Notes: a model not told the origin generated them from the sequence alone. A stretch of 43,865 nt of DNA from Actinomycetota bacterium (GCA_018335555.1 JAGXST010000338.1:1-43865); one strand, 5' to 3'; counted from the stretch's first letter, positions 27,843 through 36,401 are shown. A program made the numbers and translations.

Positions 27843-28150
27843 CTACGGCTGATCTGCCGGGTGGTCGTGGTCGACGGGACCGCGTGCGCGCAGGTAGAGG
27901 GCCTCGAACGCGAAGATGGCGACGATCCCTCCGACAGGATGACGATCGTGAACGCGACCAGGGCAACGGTGTCGGCGACGATCGCGGCGAGCGGCACCCA
28001 TGTGCGCACACGGATGTCGCCACGCAGGTGGCGGAACACGCCCCATCGGATCAGCTGCGCCTCGCACGGGCCCCGGCCTGCTCGGCGCTGCTCGACCTCG
28101 ACGCGCTGCGGGTCGAAGGGAACCGGAGCCGACCGGTTGCGTTGATGGGA
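27843..28150 (-). pseudogene. Small membrane protein, frameshifted
   Basis: RHLRGDIRVRTWVPLAAIVADTVALVAFTIVILSEG then a 1-nt shift at the CCC run near 27927-27929 gives GIVAIFAFEALYLRARGPVDHDHPADQP*. 5' end unclear. Confidence 0.5.
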
Positions 28151-28151
28151 T

Positions 28152-28775
28152 CTACCCTCGGTCGGAGAGGTCGAGGTCGGCGAGGAGCTGGTCGCGTGGG
28201 ACGAACATCTCCGCGTAGTGGACGACGTCGCTGATCGTGCCCTCAGCGTCGACGCGGACGAAGCTGTGCGACGGTCGGTCGCCGTGTCCGTAGACGCCCA
28301 GCATCCCGTACGCCTCGGAGACACTCCGGTCAGGATCGAGGGCGATCGGGTCGGTCGCGCCGTACCGCTCGGCCTCGATCCGCGTGATCCCCGGATCGTC
28401 GACCACGACGGACACGAGCCGGATGCCACGTTCGGTCATCGCAGGTTCGATCTCGGGGATCTGGGCGAAGCAGCCGCCGCACCCGACCCCCATGGAGAAG
28501 TAGAGCAACGCGCCCTCGGCGCCGTCGGCGAGGGCGCGCTCGAGCGACTGGATGCCGCCGGCGGTGTCGGCGAGCTCGAAGTCCGGCGCGGCCGATCCGA
28601 TCGTCGCGGGTTCCGGTGCCGGACGGAGCGTCTCGGCCGCGACGAACCCTCCGATGGCGAGCAGCGGCAGCAGCAGCCCGGCCCAGGCCAGCCGCGCTCG
28701 GCCGGACCGCGGGGCCGGCCCCTCCGGCGGGTGCACGTCCGGTGCTGGTTCAGTGGCAGGCGTGGTGGGCATCAT
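28152..28775 (-). CDS. Membrane-anchored redoxin (AhpC/TSA or TlpA-like)
   Basis: TM anchor, IGSAAPDFELADTAGG, GVGCGGCFAQIPEIEPAM. Confidence 0.82.
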   Translation of the reverse strand: MMPTTPATEPAPDVHPPEGPAPRSGRARLAWAGLLLPLLAIGGFVAAETLRPAPEPATIGSAAPDFELADTAGGIQSLERALADGAEGALLYFSMGVGCGGCFAQIPEIEPAMTERGIRLVSVVVDDPGITRIEAERYGATDPIALDPDRSVSEAYGMLGVYGHGDRPSHSFVRVDAEGTISDVVHYAEMFVPRDQLLADLDLSDRG

Positions 28776-29667
28776 CGTGCTCCTCGGACGGGGCCGGCAC
28801 GGGTGGCACGTCCTCGTGGCTGCGGGACGACCAGCCCACCATCGCGGCGCCTCCCCCGAGCAGCGCCAGCGCGGTGAGCCAGTTGGGGACGGGGGCCAGC
28901 GTGTCGGCGACTGGGGTGAGCAGGTCGGTCAGCCAGCTGCCGGCGGCGGTCTGGGCGTCGGGCGCCAGGGACGCGCCGGTGATCGCGACCACGATCAGCA
29001 CGCTGGCCATGAGCGCGAAGACGGCGGCCATGGCGAGGTTGAAGGTGGTGGTCGTCAGGCTGCGGCCGGCGACCGTCCAGGTGACGGGCCGGGAGGTCAC
29101 CTTGATGCGTTCACGGAGCCGCGTGCGGTCCCACAGCAGCGTCAGCAGCAGCAGTGGGGACACCATGCCGGCGACGTAGGCGAGGCCGATCCCGAGGCTG
29201 GTCGCGGTCGACGGTGCGACCGCGGTCAAGGTCAGCACGCCGGCCAGTACCGGGGCGCAGCACGCGGACGCGGCGCCGGAGAAGACCCCGAGCGCGTAGA
29301 CGCCGCCGGAGTCGGTGCGCGAGATGTCCGGGGAGCGGCGCAAGAGCGGCAGGGACCAGGTCTTGCCGGCCGCGACCACGAGCGCCATGACCAGCATCAG
29401 TCCGGCCCCGACCAGGTAGACGGTGCTGTGGTAGCGCATCAGGCTGCGGGTGAGCAGGCTCACACCGAGCGTGACCGGCACCAGCACCGTGGCCACCCCG
29501 GCGGCGAACACCAACGTCAACGGCACGAGCCGCCACCGGGCGTTCTTCACCGCCGCGGCGAGGTAGGTCGGGAACAGCACCGTGATGCAACACGGCGCGA
29601 ACAGCGCGATCGAACCCGCCAGGAACGCGGCCGCCAACGACCCGCCCAGGAAGACCCCCTCCATCAC
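28750..29667 (-). CDS. CcdA/DsbD-like transmembrane thiol-electron transporter
   Basis: Multi-TM with APCCITVLFPTYLAAAV and SACCAPVLAGVLTL; His-rich C-terminus EEHDDAHHACH. Confidence 0.8.
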   Translation of the reverse strand: MMEGVFLGGSLAAAFLAGSIALFAPCCITVLFPTYLAAAVKNARWRLVPLTLVFAAGVATVLVPVTLGVSLLTRSLMRYHSTVYLVGAGLMLVMALVVAAGKTWSLPLLRRSPDISRTDSGGVYALGVFSGAASACCAPVLAGVLTLTAVAPSTATSLGIGLAYVAGMVSPLLLLTLLWDRTRLRERIKVTSRPVTWTVAGRSLTTTTFNLAMAAVFALMASVLIVVAITGASLAPDAQTAAGSWLTDLLTPVADTLAPVPNWLTALALLGGGAAMVGWSSRSHEDVPPVPAPSEEHDDAHHACH

Positions 29668-29939
29668 CCCACCTCGAGCGGGAGCAGGCGTACGAGACGG
29701 CGGGACGACAGCCGCCCGTGGGCGATCAGCCGCCCGTCGACGATCACCGCCGGCGGGAACGCGAACCGGTGGACCGCGAGCAGGCGCCGACCCTCCTCGG
29801 AGTCGAGGGACACCTCACGCACCTCCAGCGGGACCCGCTCATCGATCTCGGCCAGCACGGCGCGGCCGTGCTCGCAGTAGTGGCAAGCCGGGGCGGTCAC
29901 GTACGTGACCTGCACCGCGGCGGTGGTCGGCTCCGACAT
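29664..29939 (-). CDS. Glutaredoxin/thioredoxin-like protein
   Basis: VTYVTAPACHYCEHGRAVLAEI (CHYC active site), FAFPPAVIVDG. Confidence 0.82.
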   Translation of the reverse strand: MSEPTTAAVQVTYVTAPACHYCEHGRAVLAEIDERVPLEVREVSLDSEEGRRLLAVHRFAFPPAVIVDGRLIAHGRLSSRRLVRLLPLEVG

Positions 29940-29940
29940 C

Positions 29941-30804
29941 TCAGGCTCCAGGTCGGTGATCGGCAGGGCAGGTATCAGGGGCGACCAGCACAGCAGGTGA
30001 CTCGGCCTGGGCGGGATCGCGGCCCGCTCGGCGGTGCAGGTGGATGAGTCCGGCGATGCCGCCGAGCACCAGGGCCACGGCGACCCAGCCGTTGCGGGAG
30101 AGGCCCAGCAGACGGAAGCTGGTGTCGGTCCGCAGCAGCTCCAGCGCGAACCGACCCAGGCCGTAGGCGACCAGGTAGCCGAGGAACAGCTGCCCGCGCC
30201 GCAGCACCCCGCGGCGTTCGAGCCACAGCAGCACGCCGACGGTCGCCAGGCTCCACAGCGCCTCGTAGAAGAACGCCGGGTGGAACGTGGCGGCGTCGGC
30301 GTAGGCGGCGGGCCGGAACCGCTCGGGGACCTGTACCGCCCACGGCAGAGTGCTCGGGGTGCCGTACAGCTCCTGGCTGAAGTAGTCGGCGGGCCTACCT
30401 ATCGCCTGCGCCAGCGGGACCCCGATGGCGGCGGCACCCGCGAACGCGCCGAGGTCGCCCTGGAAGCGGCGGACCAACCAGATCGCGGTCAGCGTGCCGA
30501 ACGTGAGCCCACCGAACAGCGCCAGACCGCCCTGCCAGACCGCGAACACCTCCAGCCAACGGCCCTGGAACCGGCCCGTGTTGGTCGCGACGTAGGCCAG
30601 ACGTGCCCCGACGAAGCCGACCAGGATGGCGGGGAACAGCACACGGTCCACCAGCTCCGGATCGCCGCCCGCGCGTTCGTACCGGCGGCGAGTCACCGAG
30701 ACCCCGACCAACACCGCGATCGCCACCACGAGGCCGAAGACCGTGACCCGCAACGGCCCCAGGTGCAGGGACGTGATCGGCGGCGGTGGGATGGATGCCA
30801 GCAT
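29941..30804 (-). CDS. lgt: Prolipoprotein diacylglyceryl transferase (Lgt)-family protein
   Basis: FGLVVAIAVLVGV…GARLAYV…GGLALFGGLTFG…AIGRPADYFSQELYGTPSTLPWAV…HPAFFYEALWSL…GRFALELLRTD. Confidence 0.85.
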   Translation of the reverse strand: MLASIPPPPITSLHLGPLRVTVFGLVVAIAVLVGVSVTRRRYERAGGDPELVDRVLFPAILVGFVGARLAYVATNTGRFQGRWLEVFAVWQGGLALFGGLTFGTLTAIWLVRRFQGDLGAFAGAAAIGVPLAQAIGRPADYFSQELYGTPSTLPWAVQVPERFRPAAYADAATFHPAFFYEALWSLATVGVLLWLERRGVLRRGQLFLGYLVAYGLGRFALELLRTDTSFRLLGLSRNGWVAVALVLGGIAGLIHLHRRAGRDPAQAESPAVLVAPDTCPADHRPGA

Positions 30805-30807
30805 CGA

Positions 30808-31263
30808 TCAGTCCCCTGTGACGTCGTGGCCGTGGTGGTCCACCTCGACCTGCTCGGTCGGGGACGTCGCGGGATCCGGGCTGGTCGCGGCACCGATCGC
30901 TGGACCGACGAACAGCGTCGAGACGGTGTAGATCGCCGCGAACGCCGCCAGGGCCAGACCCGGGACGCGCCAGCTGCCGGTACGACGCCGGAGCCGGCGC
31001 AGCATCGGGATCGTCGCGACGAAGCCGGCCACCCCGAACAGCGCTCGGCCACCGGCTCCGGCGACCAGCGCCGTGCCTGCCAAGGGACCGACGTGGTGCA
31101 GCACGTGGGGAGCCGCCCCCGTGACGGCCGCCCACAACCCCAGCAGCGTTGTGCGTACCCGGGTAGCGACGCTGGGCGTCCCCGTGCGGACGTTGCTCGC
31201 TGACGGGTGCATCGGCACGTCACGCGCCGGCGACTCGCGTGGGATCTGGCCGCTCATGTGCAC
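30808..31263 (-). CDS. Membrane protein with His-rich C-terminus
   Basis: Hydrophobic segments around APHVLHHVGPLAGTALVAGAGG; C-term VEVDHHGHDVTGD; overlaps the CsoR-like gene. Confidence 0.7.
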   Translation of the reverse strand: MHMSGQIPRESPARDVPMHPSASNVRTGTPSVATRVRTTLLGLWAAVTGAAPHVLHHVGPLAGTALVAGAGGRALFGVAGFVATIPMLRRLRRRTGSWRVPGLALAAFAAIYTVSTLFVGPAIGAATSPDPATSPTEQVEVDHHGHDVTGD

Positions 31264-31538
31264 CTCACCAGCCGCTGGACCAGCATCAACATCGCCTCCA
31301 GGCGTTCGTCGTCCTGAGCGGGCGTGCCCCGATCCGGTGGTGCGCGGTCGGCGACCTCCTGGGTGATCAGCGCCAGACCGAGACCGCCCAGGGCGGCGCG
31401 GATCGCCGCGATCAGGTCGAGCAGGTCGGTGGTCGGTCGCTCCGCCTCGTACATCCGAACCAGCGCGCGCGTCTGCCCCTCGATCCGGTTCAGGCGAGCC
31501 TGTACCGGTGAGCGGGTGTGGGCCGTGGTGACCGTCAC
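31254..31538 (-). CDS. CsoR/RcnR (DUF156)-family regulator lacking canonical Cu ligands
   Basis: RLNRIEGQTRALVRMYEAERPTTDLLDLIAAIRAALGGLGLALITQEVADR; GTG start 31538 preceded by GAGGAG. Confidence 0.85.
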   Translation of the reverse strand: MTVTTAHTRSPVQARLNRIEGQTRALVRMYEAERPTTDLLDLIAAIRAALGGLGLALITQEVADRAPPDRGTPAQDDERLEAMLMLVQRLVRCT

Positions 31539-31736
31539 GGTGTGCTCCTCGTGCCGTGGCTGGGGCGCGTCGAGGCCACGTTGCCGCTGGACGGTCAAGT
31601 CCTGGCGCGGTTGTGCGTCAATATCTCGTCAAGACCGTCCCGGCACGATGAGGACGTGAGGCGCTCCCCCGCGGGCGACCGGTCGCAACAACCCCGCAGT
31701 CCCAGCCGTCGAACACCGGCGACCGACGCCTCCCAC

Positions 31737-31754
31737 TACTACGCATGAGTAGTG
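31737..31754. promoter_or_regulatory. Dyad TACTACG-CATG-AGTAGTG (within 8-bp perfect inverted repeat CCACTACT-N7-AGTAGTGG, 31733-31755)
   Basis: Arms CCACTACT/AGTAGTGG are exact reverse complements. Confidence 0.5.
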
Positions 31755-31891
31755 GTACGGTCCAGAAGTGTGCGGCGTGCTCGTCCAGACACCCGCATCG
31801 CCGCCGTCCCCTGCGTCCGGCTGGGCGGAAGGCGCCGCGAGTCCGCGGTCTCGCGGCTGACCGAGGGAGGGGCCCGATCAGAACCGGTTGC

Positions 31892-32152
31892 GTGGATCGT
31901 CTCGGGGATCTCGCAAGCTATGCGCTCGACGAGCTCGATGTGTGGCAACGTTCGGCCCTGGAGGAGCACGTGGCGACCTGCCCCGGCTGCCTCGCCGAGC
32001 TCAGCGCCCTCGCTCTAGCAGCGGAACTGCTGACGCTGCTCTGGGCACGACCGGCGGGAGCCATCCGTGCCCCTGCACCCGGGCCCAAGGCATGTCCCGG
32101 TGGGCGGTGGCCGCATCGGACGCTCTCGGGGCGGCGATGGCGGGACCGCTGA
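31892..32152 (+). CDS. Orphan zinc-finger anti-sigma-like protein
   Basis: VDRLGDLASYALDELDVWQRSALEEHVATCPGCLAELSALALAAELL: HxxxCxxC as in ZAS domains. Start uncertain (ORF track starts at 31745). Confidence 0.55.
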   Translation: MDRLGDLASYALDELDVWQRSALEEHVATCPGCLAELSALALAAELLTLLWARPAGAIRAPAPGPKACPGGRWPHRTLSGRRWRDR

Positions 32153-32270
32153 TGCACCGGGTCGCTTCGGCGCGAACGCTTCGGGCGCCGCGACCACGAC
32201 GCCGACCGACTGACGAGGTGTCGACCAGAGCAGGGGAAGGACCGGTTGAGGCCGGGCGACCTCCAGCTGG

Positions 32271-32288
32271 TACGACGAGAGCGTCGTA
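32271..32288. promoter_or_regulatory. Dyad TACGACG-AGAG-CGTCGTA upstream of the M15 peptidase
   Basis: Perfect 7-bp inverted repeat, 38 bp before ATG 32327. Confidence 0.6.
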
Positions 32289-32326
32289 GCTAACCTCCTC
32301 AGCACCCCTGTCGAGAAGGTCGTGTC

Positions 32327-33622
32327 GTGGCGCTGCTCCCCCGCCGCCGGTTGACGTTGTTCCTCGCACTGGCCTTCGTCGCCGCCGCGACCTTGCCGGC
32401 CCAGGCGCAGGCGCCGGAGGACCTGCGCCGAGAGCTCGACCAGACGCGCCAACAGATGGAGGAGGTGGAGCGGCAGCGCGAACGCGCCGAGGAAGCTGCG
32501 GCGGCTGCCCGCGCCGCGGTCGAGGGACTCGAGAGCGAGCTGGAGGCTGCCGCCGAGGTGCTGATCTCAGCGCAGGAACGGGAGCAGCGTGCCGAGGAGG
32601 CCGCGGAGGCCGCCCGAGTGCAGGCGGACCGGGCAGCCGCCGAGCTCGCTTCTGCCCAGGCGGAGCTGCAGGACAAGGAAGCCGAGCTGGGCGGTCTCGC
32701 GCGTGACACCTTCAAGTACGGCGCTCCGCGGTCGTCACCGGTGGCGGTGCTCGGGGCGTTGTCGGCCGGCGAGAGTCCGACCGAGTTCGCCGACGGGGTG
32801 CAGTTCCTGCAGCGGGTGCTCGGTGACTGGTCGGCGCTGGTCGAGCAGGGTGAGACGCTCGTCGTGCAGGTCGAGGCGCTGGCGGCGCGGGCCGGCGAGG
32901 AAGAACAGCGACGGCAGGCGGCCCAGGCCGAGGCAAGTGAGGTACGTGATGATGCGGCGCTCGCGCACGCTCGCGTCTCACAGTTGGCGAGCGAAGCCAG
33001 CCTCGAGCAGCAGCGTCGCGAGGAGCAGGCCGCCGATCTGGCGGCCGAGCAGGAGGCAGCACGGACGCGTGTCGGCCAGGTCGAGCAGGAGCTGGCCACG
33101 GCCGAGGAGCGACGCCGTGTGGAGGCGGAACGTCGACGGCAGGCCGAGGCCGAGGCGCAACGTCGCGCTGCGGATCGGCAGGCGGCACCTCCGGCGCGTC
33201 GAGCGGCTGGGTCGTCCACATCTGGGCTGGTGACGGTGCGGGGGATCACCGTGGCCGCCGAGATCGGTCCTGCGCTGGAGCGTCTGCTGGCGGCTGCTGA
33301 AGCCGACGGCATCGTGTTGGGCGGCTCGGGTTGGCGATCGCCCGAGGCGCAAGCGCAGTTGCGACGCGCCAACGGGTGCCCGGACGTGTACGACTCGCCT
33401 GCGTCGGCGTGCCGGGTACCGACGGCCCGGCCTGGCAGCTCGGAGCACGAGAAGGGCCTAGCGGTCGACTTCACCTGGCAGGGCCGCACGATCTGTTACC
33501 CACTTCGCAGCTCGGCGTGCACCGGGAACGCCGCGTTCAACTGGCTGCAGCGCAACGCTGGCCGGTTCGGCTTCAGGAACCTGCCCTCGGAAGCGTGGCA
33601 CTGGTCAACAACCGGACGGTGA
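32327..33622 (+). CDS. Secreted coiled-coil D-Ala-D-Ala carboxypeptidase/peptidoglycan hydrolase (M15B VanY-like)
   Basis: Signal peptide, long Glu/Ala-rich coiled coil, catalytic SGWRSPEAQ…SSEHEKGLAVDFT…EAWHWS. Confidence 0.9.
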   Translation: MALLPRRRLTLFLALAFVAAATLPAQAQAPEDLRRELDQTRQQMEEVERQRERAEEAAAAARAAVEGLESELEAAAEVLISAQEREQRAEEAAEAARVQADRAAAELASAQAELQDKEAELGGLARDTFKYGAPRSSPVAVLGALSAGESPTEFADGVQFLQRVLGDWSALVEQGETLVVQVEALAARAGEEEQRRQAAQAEASEVRDDAALAHARVSQLASEASLEQQRREEQAADLAAEQEAARTRVGQVEQELATAEERRRVEAERRRQAEAEAQRRAADRQAAPPARRAAGSSTSGLVTVRGITVAAEIGPALERLLAAAEADGIVLGGSGWRSPEAQAQLRRANGCPDVYDSPASACRVPTARPGSSEHEKGLAVDFTWQGRTICYPLRSSACTGNAAFNWLQRNAGRFGFRNLPSEAWHWSTTGR

Positions 33623-33790
33623 GGCGCGTCACGAGCGAGGCGTCTCGTCGTCGGAGATTCGGGCGGGTCGGCTGTCGATGGCGGCACCGGCGGGTCTCGA
33701 CGAGGCGAGCGAGCACACCGCACGCACGCCTGGTCGCGGGCGGGAGCAGTCCCGGGTTCGATGTGGTCGCGCCGCTAGCCTTCACCTGCC

Positions 33791-34709
33791 ATGACGTCAA
33801 AGCGGATCAGCCCGGCGGTCCTCCTGAGCCTGCGGGAGGCGCTGGCGTGTGCATTCTGGTACCGCGGACAGCTGTGTTCGTTCGTGACGTCGTGCCTCGG
33901 CGACCAGGGCATCGTGGCACGCATCGACTGGAACGGGCAGTACAAGCGAGCGAGCATCGATCAGCTCGTCAGTCACCTCGCGAGCAACCAGCACCGCACG
34001 TTCGATGACCTGCTGACGCTCGTGCTCGCCACGGCAGACATCGATGATCCACAGCATCTGCGCAAGCTGGACGACGGCGAGCGCAAGTACGAGGAGGCCG
34101 TCGCTGCGCTCCGTCGGTTCAGGACCCAGGCCGAACCGCTGCGCGGTTGGCGCGACGAGCGAGAACAGGCCACGCGACGACGGGAGCAGGAACGCGAACG
34201 TAACCAGGCGCGTCGTGCACTCACCGAGCAGATGTCGAACCTACGGCAGGGGTTCCAGACGCTGGTCACGCTGCCTGCGCAGGGCCGTGGGTACGCGTTG
34301 GAGGCCTTCCTCACGCGGCTGTTCGAGGCGTTCGACATCGAGGCCAAAGGCCCGTTCCGCCTCGAGGGTGAGCAGATCGACGGCGCGTTCACCTTCCAGG
34401 GCAACGAGTTCCTGGTGGAAGCCAAGTGGCAGGATCCGTTGACTCGGCGTGCGGACCTGGATGTCTTCGCCCAGAAGATCGGCCGGAAGCTGGACAACAC
34501 GCTCGGGCTGTTCGTCTCCGTCAACGGCTACGAGCCCACCGCTGTGGCTGCCACTCGGGGGCACGGCGAACATGATCCTGATGGACGGCGGCGATCTGAT
34601 GGCGGTGCTCGACGAACGCCTGGAGCTGCCTGCGTTGTTGTTGCGCAAACGCCAGCACGCGGCACGCACCGGTGAGGTGTTCATCCCGGCGCGGCGACTG
34701 TTGAGCTGA
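33791..34709 (+). pseudogene. Mrr-like restriction endonuclease with 1-nt frameshift in a G run
   Basis: GYALEAFLTRLFEAFDIEAKGPFRLEGEQIDGAFTFQGNEFLVEAKWQD, then frame change at GGGGG 34557-34561 to GGTANMILMDGGDLMAVLDERLELPALLLRKRQHAARTGEVFIPARRLLS*. Confidence 0.8.
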
Positions 34710-34739
34710 CGGGGCCACCCCCGACGTGGGCCTGGCCGC

Positions 34740-35738
34740 TCAAGGGCGGTCGGATGTGTCAGCGGGCGTGTCGTCGGGTTCCCACTTGGTCTCCACAGCG
34801 AACCCGTAGAGCCGTCGTCGGTGCTCGTCGAGCTCGGCCAGCCGGCGGGCGAAGGTGTGCTCATCGACGAGGGCGAGCCCAGCCGCACGCAGTGGTGTGA
34901 GGGTCAACGGAGGTGGCGGCGTGCCGTGGGCGGGAGTGCCAGCGCGTTCGAGGAGGAGTTCGACGGCCTGGCGGACCTCGGCGAGGACGGCGGGGTGGGG
35001 CCCGTCACGGGAGCCGAGCTGGAGCAGCGTGACGGCGTCGTCGAGGACGGCGAGCTGTGCGCGCAACTCCTGCTCGGGTTCGGCGCTGTGGAAGTAGTGC
35101 AGGATCGGGTACGCCCGGTGGCGTTCGGCGGTCAGGGTGATGGCGTCGGCGAGCTGAGCCAGTCGATGCTCGAGGTAGTTCCACCCGCGGTGGTTCCAGC
35201 CGTTGAGGATCAGCGTGGGGGGGGTGGTGCCCAGACCTGCGATGCTGCTGGCTTGCTGGCGGCGTTGTGTGACGGCGCTGACCACTGGCACCAGATAGGT
35301 GATGGCCATGGTGGTCAACGCAAGGCCGGAGACGACAGCGACGACGGTGAGCAGCTGCCAGACGGGGCCGTTCGGGACGTAGTCGCCCACTCCGAGGGTG
35401 AAGACGGAGAAGCCGGCGAAGTAGGCGCGTGCCCAGCCGTCGGCAGGCACGCCCTCGGGGTCCTGGAGGACCGCCTCGGGGGAGGCGGAGAAGACCAGGG
35501 TCCAGCCGGCCCACAGGAGCCAGGTGCCCAGGGTGAGCACGGCGACGGCCGGTCCGGCGCTGGTGAGCCACCGCGAGTCGGGCCGTCGGGCCAGACGGTG
35601 GGCCGCCCGCCACCACCACCGTCCAAGCCGGGAGGTGAGCGGTCCGGCCGCCGTGGAGGCGGCGAGGGTCGTTGTGATGGCGTCGAGGGCGGCCAGCCCG
35701 ATCAGGATGGCGCCGGCGGCGGCGATAAGAACGCTCAC
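34740..35738 (-). CDS. Two-TM ion channel (potassium channel family)
   Basis: Pore-like AYFAGFSVFTLGVGDYVPNGPVWQLLTVV flanked by TM helices; long cytoplasmic C-terminus. Confidence 0.8.
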   Translation of the reverse strand: MSVLIAAAGAILIGLAALDAITTTLAASTAAGPLTSRLGRWWWRAAHRLARRPDSRWLTSAGPAVAVLTLGTWLLWAGWTLVFSASPEAVLQDPEGVPADGWARAYFAGFSVFTLGVGDYVPNGPVWQLLTVVAVVSGLALTTMAITYLVPVVSAVTQRRQQASSIAGLGTTPPTLILNGWNHRGWNYLEHRLAQLADAITLTAERHRAYPILHYFHSAEPEQELRAQLAVLDDAVTLLQLGSRDGPHPAVLAEVRQAVELLLERAGTPAHGTPPPPLTLTPLRAAGLALVDEHTFARRLAELDEHRRRLYGFAVETKWEPDDTPADTSDRP

Positions 35739-35796
35739 TTCCGGCTCCCAGAACTTGCGCTGGCAGCGGGACGCGAGATCCGGTGCGCTACGGCGT

Positions 35797-35816
35797 CGTC
35801 GCGACCGGTCGCGACG
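35797..35816. promoter_or_regulatory. 20-bp perfect palindrome CGTCGCGACCGGTCGCGACG
   Basis: Exact self-complementarity in the Csp-channel intergenic region, 59-78 bp upstream of the channel start. Confidence 0.5.
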
Positions 35817-35856
35817 CCCGTCGTGGACGCCGCGGTCACGGTCCGGGGCGGGCGGG

Positions 35857-36255
35857 TCAGCTCAGCTGCTGCAGCGCCTGGCTGCAGACCTCGGCGCAGC
35901 GACGGCACGCTTCGGCGCAGATGCGGCAGTGCTCGTGCATCTGGGCGTGCTGGTCGCACTCGTCGGCGCAGGCCCGACAGGCGACCTCGCACGCGTTCAG
36001 TAGGGACCGCAGCGTCTCGCTGTCGCTGTCGGTGAGACGGGAGGCGATGCGGGCGCCGGCGAGGCACACGTCGGCGCAGTCCTGGTTGAGGCGGATGCAG
36101 CGTCGTAGGTCGGCGACCATGTCCTCGGCGAGGCAGGCGTCGGCGCAGCTGGTGCAGGCTTGGGCGCAGTCGAGGAGGCTCTCGATGACCTCGGTGAGGT
36201 GGGTGGTGTCGACGTCGCCGCGTGGGTGGGTCTGCAGGATCTGCTCGGTGTGCAT
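35857..36255 (-). CDS. Cys-rich four-helix bundle protein, copper-storage protein (Csp/DUF326)-like
   Basis: Regular CxxxC/CxxC spacing: LLDCAQACTSCADACLA…RRCIRLNQDCADVCLA…NACEVACRACADECDQHAQMHEHCRICAEACRRCAEVC. Confidence 0.92.
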   Translation of the reverse strand: MHTEQILQTHPRGDVDTTHLTEVIESLLDCAQACTSCADACLAEDMVADLRRCIRLNQDCADVCLAGARIASRLTDSDSETLRSLLNACEVACRACADECDQHAQMHEHCRICAEACRRCAEVCSQALQQLS

Positions 36256-36301
36256 GGTGTCGCTCCTTGGGTCGGGACGTCCCCATGCTGTCGGCGCGTC
36301 C

Positions 36302-36319
36302 TACGACGTGCACGTCGCA
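36302..36319. promoter_or_regulatory. Dyad TACGACG-TGCA-CGTCGCA upstream of the Csp-like gene
   Basis: Contains the perfect 14-bp palindrome CGACGTGCACGTCG (36304-36317), 47 bp upstream of the Csp start. Confidence 0.6.
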
Positions 36320-36360
36320 GCTCGGTACGTTCGGGCGGGGCCGAGCGGGGCCGGCCCTGG

Positions 36361-36392
36361 TGGGGCGGGCCGCGGTGTGCGGTCCCGCCCCA
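36361..36392 (-). terminator. Hairpin downstream of the DUF305 gene
   Basis: TGGGGCGGG/CCCGCCCCA perfect 9-bp stem just past the stop at 36402 on the minus strand. Confidence 0.55.
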
Positions 36393-36401
36393 TCTCTTGG
36401 G

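Noticed and set aside
33755-33775. tRNA-like T-loop GGGTTCGATG
   Set aside because: Flanking bases do not form a T-stem or cloverleaf; no acceptor stem found.
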